A stretch of 64,000 nt of DNA from Streptomyces sp. PR69. Its GTDB lineage: Bacteria; Actinomycetota; Actinomycetes; Streptomycetales; Streptomycetaceae. The notes beneath the pieces are model-generated. The model was not told the DNA's origin and searched no databases. It was given only the letters and a program-made list of their open reading frames with translations. How positions within the stretch are numbered: position 1 is the stretch's first letter; every line of letters begins with the position of its first letter. The translations under genes were made by a program, and so were the position numbers. The stretch spans positions 1 to 64,000 of the forward strand of contig NZ_JAOWCB010000021.1 in NCBI RefSeq assembly GCF_026420845.1. The letters run 5' to 3'. This document shows, piece by piece, positions 1 through 8,265 of the stretch.

Positions 1-29
1 TCATGGTGCGGGGCTCTTCTGCGTTTAGG

Positions 30-46
30 GTGACCCGCAAGGTCAC
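30..46. promoter_or_regulatory. Inverted repeat in the acuC promoter
   Basis: A perfect inverted repeat, gtgacc-cgcaa-ggtcac, lies just before acuC. A TANNNT-type box (tacggt, 63-68) stands 7 bp before the ATG at 76, so the right arm of the repeat overlaps the expected -35 position. This layout suits a repressor or activator site, but the protein that binds is unknown. Confidence 0.4.
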
Positions 47-75
47 GACGAGGACGGCCCGATACGGTGGCCAGC

Positions 76-1254
76 ATGAGCGGCCGCGCGTTGTTGATGT
101 GGGACGAGGCAGTCACGAAGTATGACTTCGGGAACGACCATCCGATGGATCCGGTGCGGCTTGCGCTGACGATCGGATTGGTGCGGGCTTACGAGCTGGA
201 CCGTGCGCTCGATGTGGTGGCGGCGAAGCCGGCCGGGGACTCGACGCTCAGGCTCGTACACCGTGAGGACTATGTGGCGGCAGTCCGGGCGGCTTCCGCT
301 GACCCACGCGAGGCCGACCAGGCGTACGGGCTGGGGACGATGGACGACCCGGCGTTCAAGGGGATGCATGAGGCGTCCGCGCTGATCGCCGGTCAGTCGG
401 TGGGGGCGGCGGAGGCCGTGTGGCGCGGGGAGGCCGCGCACGCGGTGAACTTCGCGGGCGGTCTGCACCATGCGATGCCCGGCGCGGCGTCCGGGTTCTG
501 CATCTACAACGACGCGTCCTTGGCGATCGCCCGGCTGCTGGAGCTGGGGGCCGAGCGGGTCGCGTACGTCGACGTCGACGTACATCACGGGGACGGGGTG
601 CAGGCGGCGTTCTGGGATGACCCGCGGGTGCTGACGATCTCGCTCCATGAGCACCCTCAGACGCTCTTTCCGCAGACCGGGTGGCCGGAGGAGACCGGAG
701 GCCGGGGCGCGGCGGAGGGCAGCGCGGTGAATGTGGCGCTTCCGGCGGGCACGGGGGACGAGGGGTGGCTCAGGGCGTTTCACGCGGTGGTGCCGGAGCT
801 GCTGGCGGACTTCCGGCCACAGGTGCTGGTGACGCAGCACGGGGCCGATACGCACTTCGAGGACCCGCTGGCGCATCTGGCGGTGTCGCTGGATGCGCAG
901 CGGTCGGTTCAGGCGGCGTGCCATGAGCTAGCCCATGCCCATGTGGACGGTGCGAAGTGGGTTGCCCTTGGGGGCGGCGGGTACGCGGTGGCGGATGTGG
1001 TTCCACGGTCCTGGACGCACCTGGTGGGGATCGTCGGCCATGCGGAGGTGCGGCCGGAGTCGTTGATCCCGGAGTCATGGCGCGATGAGGTGTATGCGCG
1101 GACGCGCGGGGTGGCGCCGGGGCGGATGACGGACGGGCGGTGGCCGGTGCGGTGGCGGCCGTGGGACGAGGGGTACGACCCGGGGGACCGGGTGGACCAG
1201 GCTGTGCTGGCGACGCGGCGTGCGGTGTTTCCGCTGCGGGGGTTGCTGGCCTAA
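76..1254 (+). CDS. acuC: AcuC-type histone deacetylase family protein
   Basis: This is a class I/II-type zinc deacetylase of the arginase/deacetylase fold, which removes acetyl groups from lysines; AcuC proteins in bacteria usually deacetylate acyl-CoA synthetases. The active-site pattern is visible: a paired-histidine motif (GGLHHAMPG, near residue 125), the metal-binding VDVDVHHGDG near residue 165, and QHGADTHFEDP near residue 255. The length (392 residues) is normal. I chose ATG at 76 over the in-frame GTG at 67 because a -10-like tacggt at 63-68 overlaps that GTG, which makes a leaderless transcript starting at the ATG likely. It stands alone ahead of a separate phosphatase-like gene. 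The substrate is inferred from the family only. Confidence 0.85.
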   Translation: MSGRALLMWDEAVTKYDFGNDHPMDPVRLALTIGLVRAYELDRALDVVAAKPAGDSTLRLVHREDYVAAVRAASADPREADQAYGLGTMDDPAFKGMHEASALIAGQSVGAAEAVWRGEAAHAVNFAGGLHHAMPGAASGFCIYNDASLAIARLLELGAERVAYVDVDVHHGDGVQAAFWDDPRVLTISLHEHPQTLFPQTGWPEETGGRGAAEGSAVNVALPAGTGDEGWLRAFHAVVPELLADFRPQVLVTQHGADTHFEDPLAHLAVSLDAQRSVQAACHELAHAHVDGAKWVALGGGGYAVADVVPRSWTHLVGIVGHAEVRPESLIPESWRDEVYARTRGVAPGRMTDGRWPVRWRPWDEGYDPGDRVDQAVLATRRAVFPLRGLLA

Positions 1255-1385
1255 GGGACCGGGGCCGGGGCCGGGACCGGAGGCTGAGGACCGGGGCCGG
1301 TTCCCCCGTTCCGTAATTAGGCCAATTGCGGGGGTAATTCGGGCTTTTCGCACGAAGGCGTCCCGCGTACGGCAGCATCGGGAAG

Positions 1386-2201
1386 GTGTTGAGTACCGGG
1401 GCGCTGCGGGCGCATTTGCTGGAGGCTCGGCTGGCCGGGGAAGTGGCCACGACGCGAGAGCAAAGCCTCCGCAGTTATCGGCTCTTCGCAGCTGGCGATC
1501 CGCGTGTCACCCTCGGGCTGAATCCCGAGTGGGTCTGGGGTGAGCGGGATCTGCTGGCGCTGATGGCTGACAGATGCGGAGTCTCCGCGGACCCCGACCA
1601 GGTGACCGGGCCCGATGTCATCGATCCGGAGCGGACGCTCGCGGGGCTCGACGCCTTCGCGGACCGGCTCGGGGACGCGGCCGAGCGCCGCGCGCCCGTG
1701 CTGTTCGGGACCGGGCATCCGCACCGGCTGCTGGGCTTCTACGCCGATCTCGCAGACGCTTTGTCGGCAGCTGGCTGCCCTGTCCTCACACCCGCGCAGG
1801 GGCGATGTGTCGACATAACGACCCGGTTCGGCGTACGCACGTACAACCTCGCGTACGTACGGCGCATCGCGCTCGTGCGCGAACCGGGCACGCGGGAGCA
1901 CGGGGGCAATCCCGGCGCGCACACCCACTCACCACTGCCGATTCGGGTGGCCCTGGCCGCGGCCGCCGCCGCCCGCGAGCCGCTGCCCGAGCTGGTGGTG
2001 GGTGACCACGGCTGGGTCTGCGGTGCAGGTCAGCTGGGTATCGAGGCCATCGGCCTGGCAGATGTGAACGACCCCGCGCTGTTCGTCGGAGAGGCGGAGG
2101 GGCGGGTGTCCGTGACCGTTCCGGTTGATGACGCTGTGCGGTCTGATTGCTACCGACCGCTGACGCGCTATGTACTCAATCGAGCGTGTCTGTCACAGTA
2201 G
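1386..2201 (+). CDS. Conserved phosphatase-like (HAD-type) protein
   Basis: A 271-residue protein that I recognise as conserved in Streptomyces, where it is annotated simply as a phosphatase. Conserved stretches include PVLFGTGHPHRLLGFY near residue 105, which resembles a phosphatase loop, THSPLPIRVALA near residue 175, and ELVVGDHGWVCGAG near residue 200. There is no signal peptide or membrane segment. GTG at 1386 and TTG at 1389 are adjacent candidate starts, and the ribosome binding site is weak. It follows acuC in the same direction, 131 bp away, and precedes the bdtA gene. The exact substrate is unknown, and the family assignment rests on recollection. Confidence 0.65.
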   Translation: MLSTGALRAHLLEARLAGEVATTREQSLRSYRLFAAGDPRVTLGLNPEWVWGERDLLALMADRCGVSADPDQVTGPDVIDPERTLAGLDAFADRLGDAAERRAPVLFGTGHPHRLLGFYADLADALSAAGCPVLTPAQGRCVDITTRFGVRTYNLAYVRRIALVREPGTREHGGNPGAHTHSPLPIRVALAAAAAAREPLPELVVGDHGWVCGAGQLGIEAIGLADVNDPALFVGEAEGRVSVTVPVDDAVRSDCYRPLTRYVLNRACLSQ

Positions 2202-2329
2202 GCGGCCGATGGCTGCTCCTCTTCCCCACTCGCACCACCCGCCCCTAGTCTGGGGAGTGAGCGCACAGCGACGAAGAGTCACCGGAGGGGAAGCCGGTGT
2301 GCGTCGGGTGCGGAAGGTACAGGTGGGTC

Positions 2330-2539
2330 ATGGCTGCAGACCAGAGGCCTCTTAACGAGGTCGTGTTTCTGACCGTGGCGGAAGTCGCCACGGTCATGCG
2401 AGTGTCGAAGATGACGGTGTACCGCTTGGTGCACAGCGGTCATCTGCCGGCGATCAGGGTGGGGAGGTCTTTCCGGGTTCCGGAGCAGGCGGTTCACGAC
2501 TACCTCCGAGAGTCCTATGTGGGGGTGGAAACCGCATAG
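2330..2539 (+). CDS. bdtA: Excisionase-type (MerR-like) small DNA-binding protein BdtA
   Basis: A 69-residue single-domain DNA-binding protein. It has the helix-turn-helix seen in BldC and excisionases: TVAEVATVMRVSKMTVYRLV, followed by the wing HLPAIRVGRSFRVPEQAV. Nearly the whole protein is this one domain. I chose ATG at 2330, where the conserved sequence begins, rather than the longer upstream reading from 2297. It is the first of two tiny genes, followed 142 bp later by the basic ribosomal-type peptide, an arrangement that I recall as constant in Streptomyces (SCO3328/SCO3327). A regulatory role is inferred from the fold; its targets cannot be read from this sequence. Confidence 0.8.
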   Translation: MAADQRPLNEVVFLTVAEVATVMRVSKMTVYRLVHSGHLPAIRVGRSFRVPEQAVHDYLRESYVGVETA

Positions 2540-2681
2540 CGGAGTCCGGATGGCTGCCCTCGGATTACGTCCCTCACTCGGCGGCAGGTAGGCTAGGCCG
2601 ACGTAGGTCGTGTGGGCCCAGACGCCCCGCACCGAGATCCCCGCTGACGCGGGGTGTTCCGAGAAGTGAGCGAGGGTAGTC

Positions 2682-2780
2682 GTGGGCTCTGTTATCAAGA
2701 AGCGGCGTAAGCGGATGGCCAAGAAGAAGCACCGCAAGCTGCTCAAGCGCACGCGCGTTCAGCGTCGCAACAAGAAGTAA
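2682..2780 (+). CDS. bS22-like / AURKAIP1-COX24 domain ribosomal peptide (32 aa)
   Basis: A 32-residue, extremely basic peptide that begins GSVIKKRRKRMAKKKH and continues with mostly Lys and Arg. It matches the actinobacterial AURKAIP1/COX24 family, whose Mycobacterium member is a small-subunit ribosomal protein (bS22). The gene starts with GTG at 2682, preceded by a GAG-rich stretch, and ends with TAA at 2778-2780. A strong terminator-like hairpin follows at 2809. It was too short to be picked up by a length-limited ORF search. Ribosome association is inferred from the family. Confidence 0.88.
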   Translation: MGSVIKKRRKRMAKKKHRKLLKRTRVQRRNKK

Positions 2781-2808
2781 GCGCGCCCGGCGAGAGCCGT
2801 TCGCGCAG

Positions 2809-2845
2809 CCGTGGCCCTTCCACCAGACGTGTGGGAGGGCCACGG
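2809..2845 (+). terminator. Hairpin terminator after the bS22-like gene
   Basis: A 15-bp stem, with one G-U type mismatch, has arms at 2809-2823 and 2831-2845 around the 7-nt loop cagacgt. It lies 29 bp after the stop codon of the ribosomal-type peptide and before the next gene's ribosome binding site, so it probably ends the short bdtA transcript. Confidence 0.7.
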
Positions 2846-2997
2846 CGCGTTTCGGGGCGGCCCCAGACCATCACGCCGGGCGGTACGGCGATATGGGCGA
2901 TCAGGCCACTTGTCCGCAGTAAGTGCGACGGGTGGACATCACAGCGCAACGCCCAAGCGCTACGGTGACGCACAGGACCTAAGGGAAGGCGCTGATC

Positions 2998-4107
2998 TTG
3001 GGCAAGGTCGTGCTCGTCACCGGGGTGGCCCGGCAGCTAGGAGGCCGTCTTGTACGGCGAATCCAGCGCGACCCGGAGGTGGACCGGGTCATCGGCGTCG
3101 ACGCGATGAAGCCCGAGCACCATCTGGGCGGCGCCGATTTCATCCGCGCGGACATCCGGCAGCCGACGATAGGGCGGGTTCTCGCCGAGCATGCCGTGGA
3201 CACCGTCGTCCATATGGATGTCACCGGCACACCGCTGGGCGCCGGCGGCCGCACCGCCGTCAAGGAGACGAATGTCATCGGCACGATGCAGCTCCTCGGC
3301 GCATGCCAGAAATCGCCGACGGTCAAACGGCTGGTGGTGAAATCCAGTACGAGCGTCTATGGCTCGGCGTCCCGGGACCCGGCCGTCTTCACCGAGACCA
3401 CCCCGCCCAAATCACTCCCGAGCGGCGGTTTCGCCAAGGACGCGGTCGAGGTCGAAGGGTACGTACGGGGATTCGCCCGCCGCAGGCCGGACGTCGCCGT
3501 GTGCGTGCTGCGCTTTGCGAACATCCTCGGGCCATGCGCGGATTCCCCGCTTGCCGAGTTCTTCTCGCTGCCCGTCATGCCCACCGTCTTCGGCTATGAC
3601 CCGCGGCTGCAGTTCGTCCATGAGGACGATGTGATCGACGTACTGCGCATCGGGCTGCACGAGCCGCGCCGGTCCACGCTGAACAGCGGCACATTCAATG
3701 TGGCCGGCGACGGCGTGCTGCTGCTGTCCCAGTGCTCGCGCAGGCTCGGGCGGCCGACGCTGCCGCTGCCGCTGCCCGCTGTCACCCGCTTCGGCTCGGC
3801 GCTGCGCACGATCGGCGTCACGGACTTCTCGCCCGAGCAGATCCGGCTGCTGACCCATGGACGTGTCGTCAGCACCGTGCAGATGCGCGAGACGCTCGGG
3901 TTCCACCCCAGGCACACGACCGCGGAGACCTTCGCGGACTTCGCGCGCAGCCGGCAGCCCGGGCTGCTGCCTCCGGCCGCCGTCGCCGCGGCGGTCGACC
4001 GGGTCGCGGCGGCTCTGCCGCGCGCAAGAGGAGCCTGCGGAGACAGAGCCCGGGGACACGGAGCCCGGGGACAGAGCTCACAGCCCGACGGTCGCACAGC
4101 CGGATAA
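2998..4107 (+). CDS. NAD-dependent epimerase/dehydratase family protein
   Basis: A short-chain-type nucleotide-sugar epimerase relative of 369 residues. The Rossmann start VLVTGVARQLGG (a GxxxxxG variant) lies at residues 5-16, and TNVIGTMQLL near residue 90 is typical of extended SDR proteins. The usual YxxxK catalytic pair is not clear: the corresponding region (SSTSVYGSASRDPAVFTET) has the Tyr, but a Lys follows only in FAKDAVE. The start is TTG at 2998, supported by the ribosome binding site aagggaagg 8 bp upstream. It ends 15 bp before the acyltransferase gene and is probably cotranscribed with it. The substrate is unknown. Confidence 0.78.
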   Translation: MGKVVLVTGVARQLGGRLVRRIQRDPEVDRVIGVDAMKPEHHLGGADFIRADIRQPTIGRVLAEHAVDTVVHMDVTGTPLGAGGRTAVKETNVIGTMQLLGACQKSPTVKRLVVKSSTSVYGSASRDPAVFTETTPPKSLPSGGFAKDAVEVEGYVRGFARRRPDVAVCVLRFANILGPCADSPLAEFFSLPVMPTVFGYDPRLQFVHEDDVIDVLRIGLHEPRRSTLNSGTFNVAGDGVLLLSQCSRRLGRPTLPLPLPAVTRFGSALRTIGVTDFSPEQIRLLTHGRVVSTVQMRETLGFHPRHTTAETFADFARSRQPGLLPPAAVAAAVDRVAAALPRARGACGDRARGHGARGQSSQPDGRTAG

Positions 4108-4122
4108 GGAGCGCAGCCAACG

Positions 4123-5262
4123 ATGGCGGATGCCAAGGTCATTCCCTTCGACGACGACCGTTCGCGTGGCGGGGCACAGCGCGGCGGCGCACAGCGCGGC
4201 AGCGGCGGTGCACGGCGGCGTCCCCGTCAGCCGTCCGGCGGCCGCGGCGCCGCCGCGCCCGACACGGCGGCGGGGACGGCGCCGGTGCATGAGGCCGCTG
4301 TGAGCCCGCTGCCCGGCGCCGCACGGCCGCGGAGGGCCGAGCGGAGCACGCCGTACGGCGGTGAGACGGAGCCCGAGGAGCGGTCCGCCCGCGTCGACGG
4401 CCAGGAGGCAGAGGCGCGGCCCGATCGCTGGGAGCGGCGGATCGCCGGCGGACTGGCGTTCCTGCGCCGACGGCTCACCGGCGACTACGAGGTGGATGAG
4501 TTCGGCTACGACAAAGAGCTGACCGACCAGGTGCTGATGTCGCTGCTCCGCCCGCTGTACGAGAAGTACTTCCGGGTGGAGGTGAAGGGCATTGAGAACA
4601 TTCCGCAGGACGGCGGCGCGCTTGTGGTGGCGAACCACTCGGGCACGCTTCCGCTGGACGGGCTGATGATGCAGGTCGCCGTCCATGACAACCATCCCGC
4701 CCAGCGCCATCTGCGGCTCCTCGCCGCCGATCTCGTCTTCGTCCTCCCGGTCGTCAATGAGCTGGCCCGGAAGGCGGGACACACCCTGGCGTGCGTGGAG
4801 GACGCGGAGCGGCTGCTGCAGCAGGGTGAGGTCGTCGGGGTGATGCCGGAGGGCTTCAAGGGCATCGGAAAGCCGTTCAGCGAACGCTACAAGCTGCAGC
4901 GCTTCGGGCGTGGCGGGTTCGTCTCGACGGCGCTGCGGGCCGGGACGCCCATTGTGCCGTGCTCGATCGTCGGGGCGGAGGAGATCTATCCGATGATCGG
5001 CAATGCGAAGACGCTGGCGCGGCTGCTGGGCTTTCCGTACTTCCCGATCACGCCGACGTTTCCCTGGCTGGGGCCGCTGGGCGCGATGCCGCTGCCGACG
5101 AAGTGGACCATTCAGTTCGGGGAGCCGATCCCCACGGACGGCTATCCGCCGGAGGCGGCCGAGGACCCGATGCTGATGTTCAATCTGACCGACCAGGTGC
5201 GGGAGCAGATCCAGCACACGCTCTACAAGCTGCTCGTGCAGCGCCGGTCTGTGTTCTTCTGA
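4123..5262 (+). CDS. Lysophospholipid acyltransferase (PlsC-type)
   Basis: This protein is expected to transfer an acyl chain to a lysophospholipid or related acceptor at the membrane. The acyltransferase domain occupies the C-terminal two thirds: NHSGTLPLDG (an H-x6-D form of the catalytic motif) near residue 173, and VMPEGFKG (the substrate-binding PEG motif) near residue 243. The first 110 residues are a low-complexity, Arg/Gly/Pro-rich tail unlike the domain and are probably disordered. The total of 379 residues is longer than a bare PlsC because of this tail. It follows the epimerase by 15 bp and ends just before a perfect 21-bp-stem terminator. The acceptor is not known. Confidence 0.82.
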   Translation: MADAKVIPFDDDRSRGGAQRGGAQRGSGGARRRPRQPSGGRGAAAPDTAAGTAPVHEAAVSPLPGAARPRRAERSTPYGGETEPEERSARVDGQEAEARPDRWERRIAGGLAFLRRRLTGDYEVDEFGYDKELTDQVLMSLLRPLYEKYFRVEVKGIENIPQDGGALVVANHSGTLPLDGLMMQVAVHDNHPAQRHLRLLAADLVFVLPVVNELARKAGHTLACVEDAERLLQQGEVVGVMPEGFKGIGKPFSERYKLQRFGRGGFVSTALRAGTPIVPCSIVGAEEIYPMIGNAKTLARLLGFPYFPITPTFPWLGPLGAMPLPTKWTIQFGEPIPTDGYPPEAAEDPMLMFNLTDQVREQIQHTLYKLLVQRRSVFF

Positions 5263-5293
5263 AGCGTTCTTCTGAAGCGCTTGTCACGCATAC

Positions 5294-5341
5294 GGCAGGG
5301 AGATGGGCGGGCCTCCTGAGAGGCCCGCCCATCTCCCTGCC
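5294..5341. terminator. Bidirectional hairpin terminator, 21-bp perfect stem
   Basis: Arms at 5294-5314 and 5321-5341 are perfect reverse complements around a 6-nt loop (cctgag). The hairpin lies between the ends of two convergent genes, plsC (stop at 5262) and rsbN (stop at 5351), so it can end transcription from both sides. Confidence 0.85.
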
Positions 5342-5350
5342 TGTCTTCTG

Positions 5351-6601
5351 CTACTGGTCGCTTTCGCCCTCGACGCCGAGACCGGGGAGGATGCCCGGCA
5401 GCAGCGGCGGGAGGGTGACATCCGCCTCCGGCGTCGGCGACCCCGAGCCGTTCCCGGACGAGTCTTCGGGGGCGGGGGTGTTCGGCGGCGGGAGCAGACC
5501 GCCGGTGTTGCCGCCGAGCAGGCCCTCCTCCTGGGGCGAGGCGGAGCCGGATCCCGAGCCCGACGGCTGGGCCGAGCCGTCGGCGGACTCTCCCTGGCCG
5601 GAGGACGGCGCGGCCGGGGAGGTGCGGCTGTCGGATTCGGCATGGCCTGCGCCGGGTGTGTCACGGGTGGAGCCGGGGCGGCTCTGCACGCTGCTCTCCG
5701 TCTCCGGGGGGCGCGGCAGCAGCGACTCCAGCGGCTCGACGTCCTGCTCTATGGCGTCGAAGACCGAGCTGACCTCATTGCCGACGTCGGTGAGCTGGGT
5801 GGGCAGCCGCTCGCGGAGACCGAGCCAGGTGTCGCGGTGCGAGCGGGAGAAGGAGTCGAGGGCGGCCATGGGGCCGATCGAGCCGTCCCGCGCATAGGCG
5901 GCGGAGAGCAGCCGGTGCCCTTCCGAGGCGTCGTGGCGCATGCTGTTGAGCGCCCGGCGGATCTCGTTCAGCGACTCATGGTCCAGATCGCCGCTGCGGC
6001 CCCGCTCCATGAGCCGGCGGGCTTCGCCGAGGCGGGTCGAGGCGAGGTTCAGATAGAGCTCGCCGCGGTCGGAGTCGTCGTCCGCCAGGCCGAGCTTGAA
6101 GTCCTCCATGCCGCGCTTGAGGCCGTACAGCGAGTCGCCCGGGAGGGCGTCGGAGCTGGCGGCGGCCACTCCGCTGAAGGCTCCGGCGGCCACGCCGACC
6201 GTCAGGCCGCCTGCCGCCAGACCCTTGGACCAGCGGGAGCGCGGCCGCAGCTTCCGGAGCGCGGACGCACGATGGGCGCCGCGGCCCGCCTTGCGCTGCT
6301 CGGGGACCGTACGGCCCGCGGAGGCGCCGCCCGCGGCGAACATCTCTTCCATGGCGGCCACGAGCTGGGCCCGCTGCACCACTTTGACGTCGGGGTCCAG
6401 CTCGGGCTTCGGCAGCTCGCTGAGGCCGGTCGCCAGCGCCAACAGCCGTCCGTGCTCGGCTGGTTCGACGGTGTCGACCGGGCCTGCGGCGTCCGGCTCC
6501 GCGTCCGGCGCCTCGGGTCCCTCGGGCTGTTCGGCCGCCCGGTCTTCCAAGGCCTGGGCGAAGGCGTTCGCCCGCCGGTGCGCCGAAACGTTCGCGATCA
6601 C
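5351..6601 (-). CDS. rsbN: Membrane anti-sigma factor RsbN (for sigma-BldN), DUF5667 C-terminus
   Basis: The anti-sigma factor that holds sigma-BldN inactive until aerial development; the assignment rests on linkage to bldN and on sequence. It has an N-terminal cytoplasmic region of about 130 residues, one membrane segment (KGLAAGGLTVGVAAGAF, near residue 140), then an extracytoplasmic DUF5667 helical region and a long Gly/Ser/Pro-rich tail. I chose GTG at 6601 because gaggagg lies 8 bp before it; an upstream in-frame GTG at 6610 overlaps that ribosome binding site and cannot use it. The gene lies downstream of bldN on the same strand but 305 bp away, with a candidate sigma-BldN promoter in the gap, which would give feedback control. 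Confidence 0.9.
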   Translation of the reverse strand: MIANVSAHRRANAFAQALEDRAAEQPEGPEAPDAEPDAAGPVDTVEPAEHGRLLALATGLSELPKPELDPDVKVVQRAQLVAAMEEMFAAGGASAGRTVPEQRKAGRGAHRASALRKLRPRSRWSKGLAAGGLTVGVAAGAFSGVAAASSDALPGDSLYGLKRGMEDFKLGLADDDSDRGELYLNLASTRLGEARRLMERGRSGDLDHESLNEIRRALNSMRHDASEGHRLLSAAYARDGSIGPMAALDSFSRSHRDTWLGLRERLPTQLTDVGNEVSSVFDAIEQDVEPLESLLPRPPETESSVQSRPGSTRDTPGAGHAESDSRTSPAAPSSGQGESADGSAQPSGSGSGSASPQEEGLLGGNTGGLLPPPNTPAPEDSSGNGSGSPTPEADVTLPPLLPGILPGLGVEGESDQ

Positions 6602-6731
6602 TGGCGGCACCTCCTCTCGTCATGACGATCGACTCCCCAGGGGATCTGGAAGGTTGCACGCCTTGAACACATCCACACGAACGAGTGAGCGGACGCGGGC
6701 AGGGCGTAACCACAGGGAGCCTGCATCCCGC

Positions 6732-6760
6732 ACAACGAGCGGCGCGGCACTTGGGTTACG
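6732..6760 (-). promoter_or_regulatory. Candidate sigma-BldN promoter of rsbN
   Basis: On the minus strand, cgtaac (6760-6755) and cgttgt (6737-6732) are separated by 17 bp. As I recall it, the sigma-BldN consensus is CGTAAC then CGTTGA with about this spacing, and rsbN is a known sigma-BldN target in S. venezuelae. Initiation near 6725 would leave a leader of about 120 nt. Confidence 0.6.
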
Positions 6761-6796
6761 CGCGAAAGATGATCGGACCAGAGCGTCATCGGGGCG

Positions 6797-6809
6797 TCAC
6801 CGACGGTGA
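6797..6809. promoter_or_regulatory. Perfect 13-bp palindrome between bldN and rsbN
   Basis: The sequence tcaccg-a-cggtga lies upstream of the candidate rsbN promoter. It agrees with the outer positions of the BldD pseudo-palindrome, but two central positions differ. It could be a BldD-class site or a weak hairpin after bldN. Confidence 0.35.
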
Positions 6810-6906
6810 GTTGAGGAGTTAGTGAAAGGTGGACATCGGTCAGTGTGCGGACGGGCGGTACGGGCGGACGGTGCGGGCGGACGGCGGTGTGGCGGGTGGA
6901 GGCGGC

Positions 6907-7764
6907 TCAGCGGGCGTCGTCGGGGAGCAGCCGGGCCAGGGTGCGCACGGCCCGGTACTGGAGGGTTTTGATCGCGCCTTCGTTCTTGCCCATGACCCGG
7001 GCCGTCTCGGCGACGGACAGGCCCTGGAGGAAGCGCAGGGTCACACACTCCTGCTGCTGCGGATTGAGCTTGCGGACCGCCTCCAGCAGGGCGGCGTTGG
7101 AGAGGGACTCCAGGACGGAGTCCTCGGGGCTGCGCTCGACCTCATTGGCGTCGAGCATCTCGCCGGTGGTCACTTCCAGGCGGAAGCGGCTGGACTTGAA
7201 GTGGTCCGCGACCAGGTTGCGGGCGATGGTCACCAGCCAGGCGCCGAAGTCGCGGCCCTGCCAGGTGAAGGTGGAGATACGGCGCAGGGCGCGCAGGAAC
7301 GTCTCGCTGGTGAGGTCCTCGGCGGTCGCCTTTCCGCCGACCCGGTAATAGATATAGCGGTAGACGGTGTCGCTGTACTGGTCGTAGAGGCGGCCGAAGG
7401 CGTCGGCCTCGCCGGCCTGCGCCCGCTCGACGAGCTCCATCATGCGGGCGCTGTCGCTGTCGGCGCTGGGGCGGCGGGCGGCGGTCGAGGCGCCGGCCCC
7501 GCCGAGCGCTCCCCGGCCGCGTCTGCCCACCGCCCGCCCGTCGCCCGACCACCTCCCCTCGACGACGCCGCTGCGCGCCGAGCCCTTCTCGACGCCGTTG
7601 GCCAGGGCATAGCAGGGGGCGGCGGGGCCGCCGCTTGCGGCGAGGCGGGGCATGGCGAATGCGGGGCCGGCGTACGCGGTGGGGACGAAGCCGCGCAAGC
7701 AGTCGAGGACCGTCGCGCGCAGCGTAGCCAGGCCCGAGGCGTCAACCCCGTCGTGTGGGTACAC
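6907..7764 (-). CDS. bldN: ECF RNA polymerase sigma factor BldN (pro-protein)
   Basis: The sigma factor required for aerial mycelium formation; in S. coelicolor it controls chaplin and rodlin genes and bldM. The first ~105 residues (GVDASGLATLRATVLD and following) form the pro-region that is removed in S. coelicolor. Region 2 begins at about residue 108 (ELVERAQAGEADAFGRLYDQ, with TVYRYIYYRV), and region 4 (LRFLQGLSVAETARVMGKNE) precedes the C-terminus. Translation starts at GTG 7764 with ggggag-like bases just upstream. rsbN follows on the same strand. The pro-region and overall length (285 residues) match the known protein, and identification is secure from sequence and context. Confidence 0.95.
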   Translation of the reverse strand: MYPHDGVDASGLATLRATVLDCLRGFVPTAYAGPAFAMPRLAASGGPAAPCYALANGVEKGSARSGVVEGRWSGDGRAVGRRGRGALGGAGASTAARRPSADSDSARMMELVERAQAGEADAFGRLYDQYSDTVYRYIYYRVGGKATAEDLTSETFLRALRRISTFTWQGRDFGAWLVTIARNLVADHFKSSRFRLEVTTGEMLDANEVERSPEDSVLESLSNAALLEAVRKLNPQQQECVTLRFLQGLSVAETARVMGKNEGAIKTLQYRAVRTLARLLPDDAR

Positions 7765-8265
7765 GGGACTCCCAGAGGCAGAGCTTCCATCACGTGCAGT
7801 GAGGGACCGTTCACCCGTCGTGGGGACAGGTGATGTCCGTCATGCGTCTGAGGAGAATAACGCTTCGTACAGGCAGTGCTACACCCAGTTGCTCAAATCA
7901 TCGTTTCCGTCGCTTCTGTTACGCCTATGCGGCGGATCAAGTAGCGGATTGTGAACGGTTATTGATCGAAAGACTTCGTGATCTGTCTCATCGGGCGGCT
8001 GCTTGTGGCCGCGTGCAGAAAAGAGGACTGGCCGGCGGCGCGCGGGGGTAAGGCTTCGAGATTGGCCGCGTGTCCGTGTGCGGTTTCGTACGGGATCACG
8101 GGCGCGGGTGACGCGGATGACTGGACACGGGTGCGGGTCCCGGAAGACGGTTCGCGGGCCCGTTTCGCGGCCCTCATCGGGGCTCCCATGCGGCGCGCGC
8201 CCCGCCGAGTGCGGGCGTGGGGGGCGGGGCCGACGCCGGCGGAGCGGCCGGCTGGGCCCGGCGGG
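7765..8265. other. 501-bp gene-free region upstream of bldN
   Basis: No convincing coding sequence lies here. The region holds the candidate BldD box at 7798-7815 and a comparatively AT-rich stretch around 7855-7985, where bldN promoter elements are expected. The remainder up to the HAD phosphatase stop is GC-rich, with no feature I can name. Confidence 0.6.
7798..7815. promoter_or_regulatory. Candidate BldD operator upstream of bldN
   Basis: The sequence agtga-N8-tcacc exactly matches the AGTGA(N)TCACC form of the BldD site described for S. coelicolor, and bldN is an established BldD target. It lies 34 bp upstream of the bldN start codon, within the probable leader or promoter. Confidence 0.65.
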
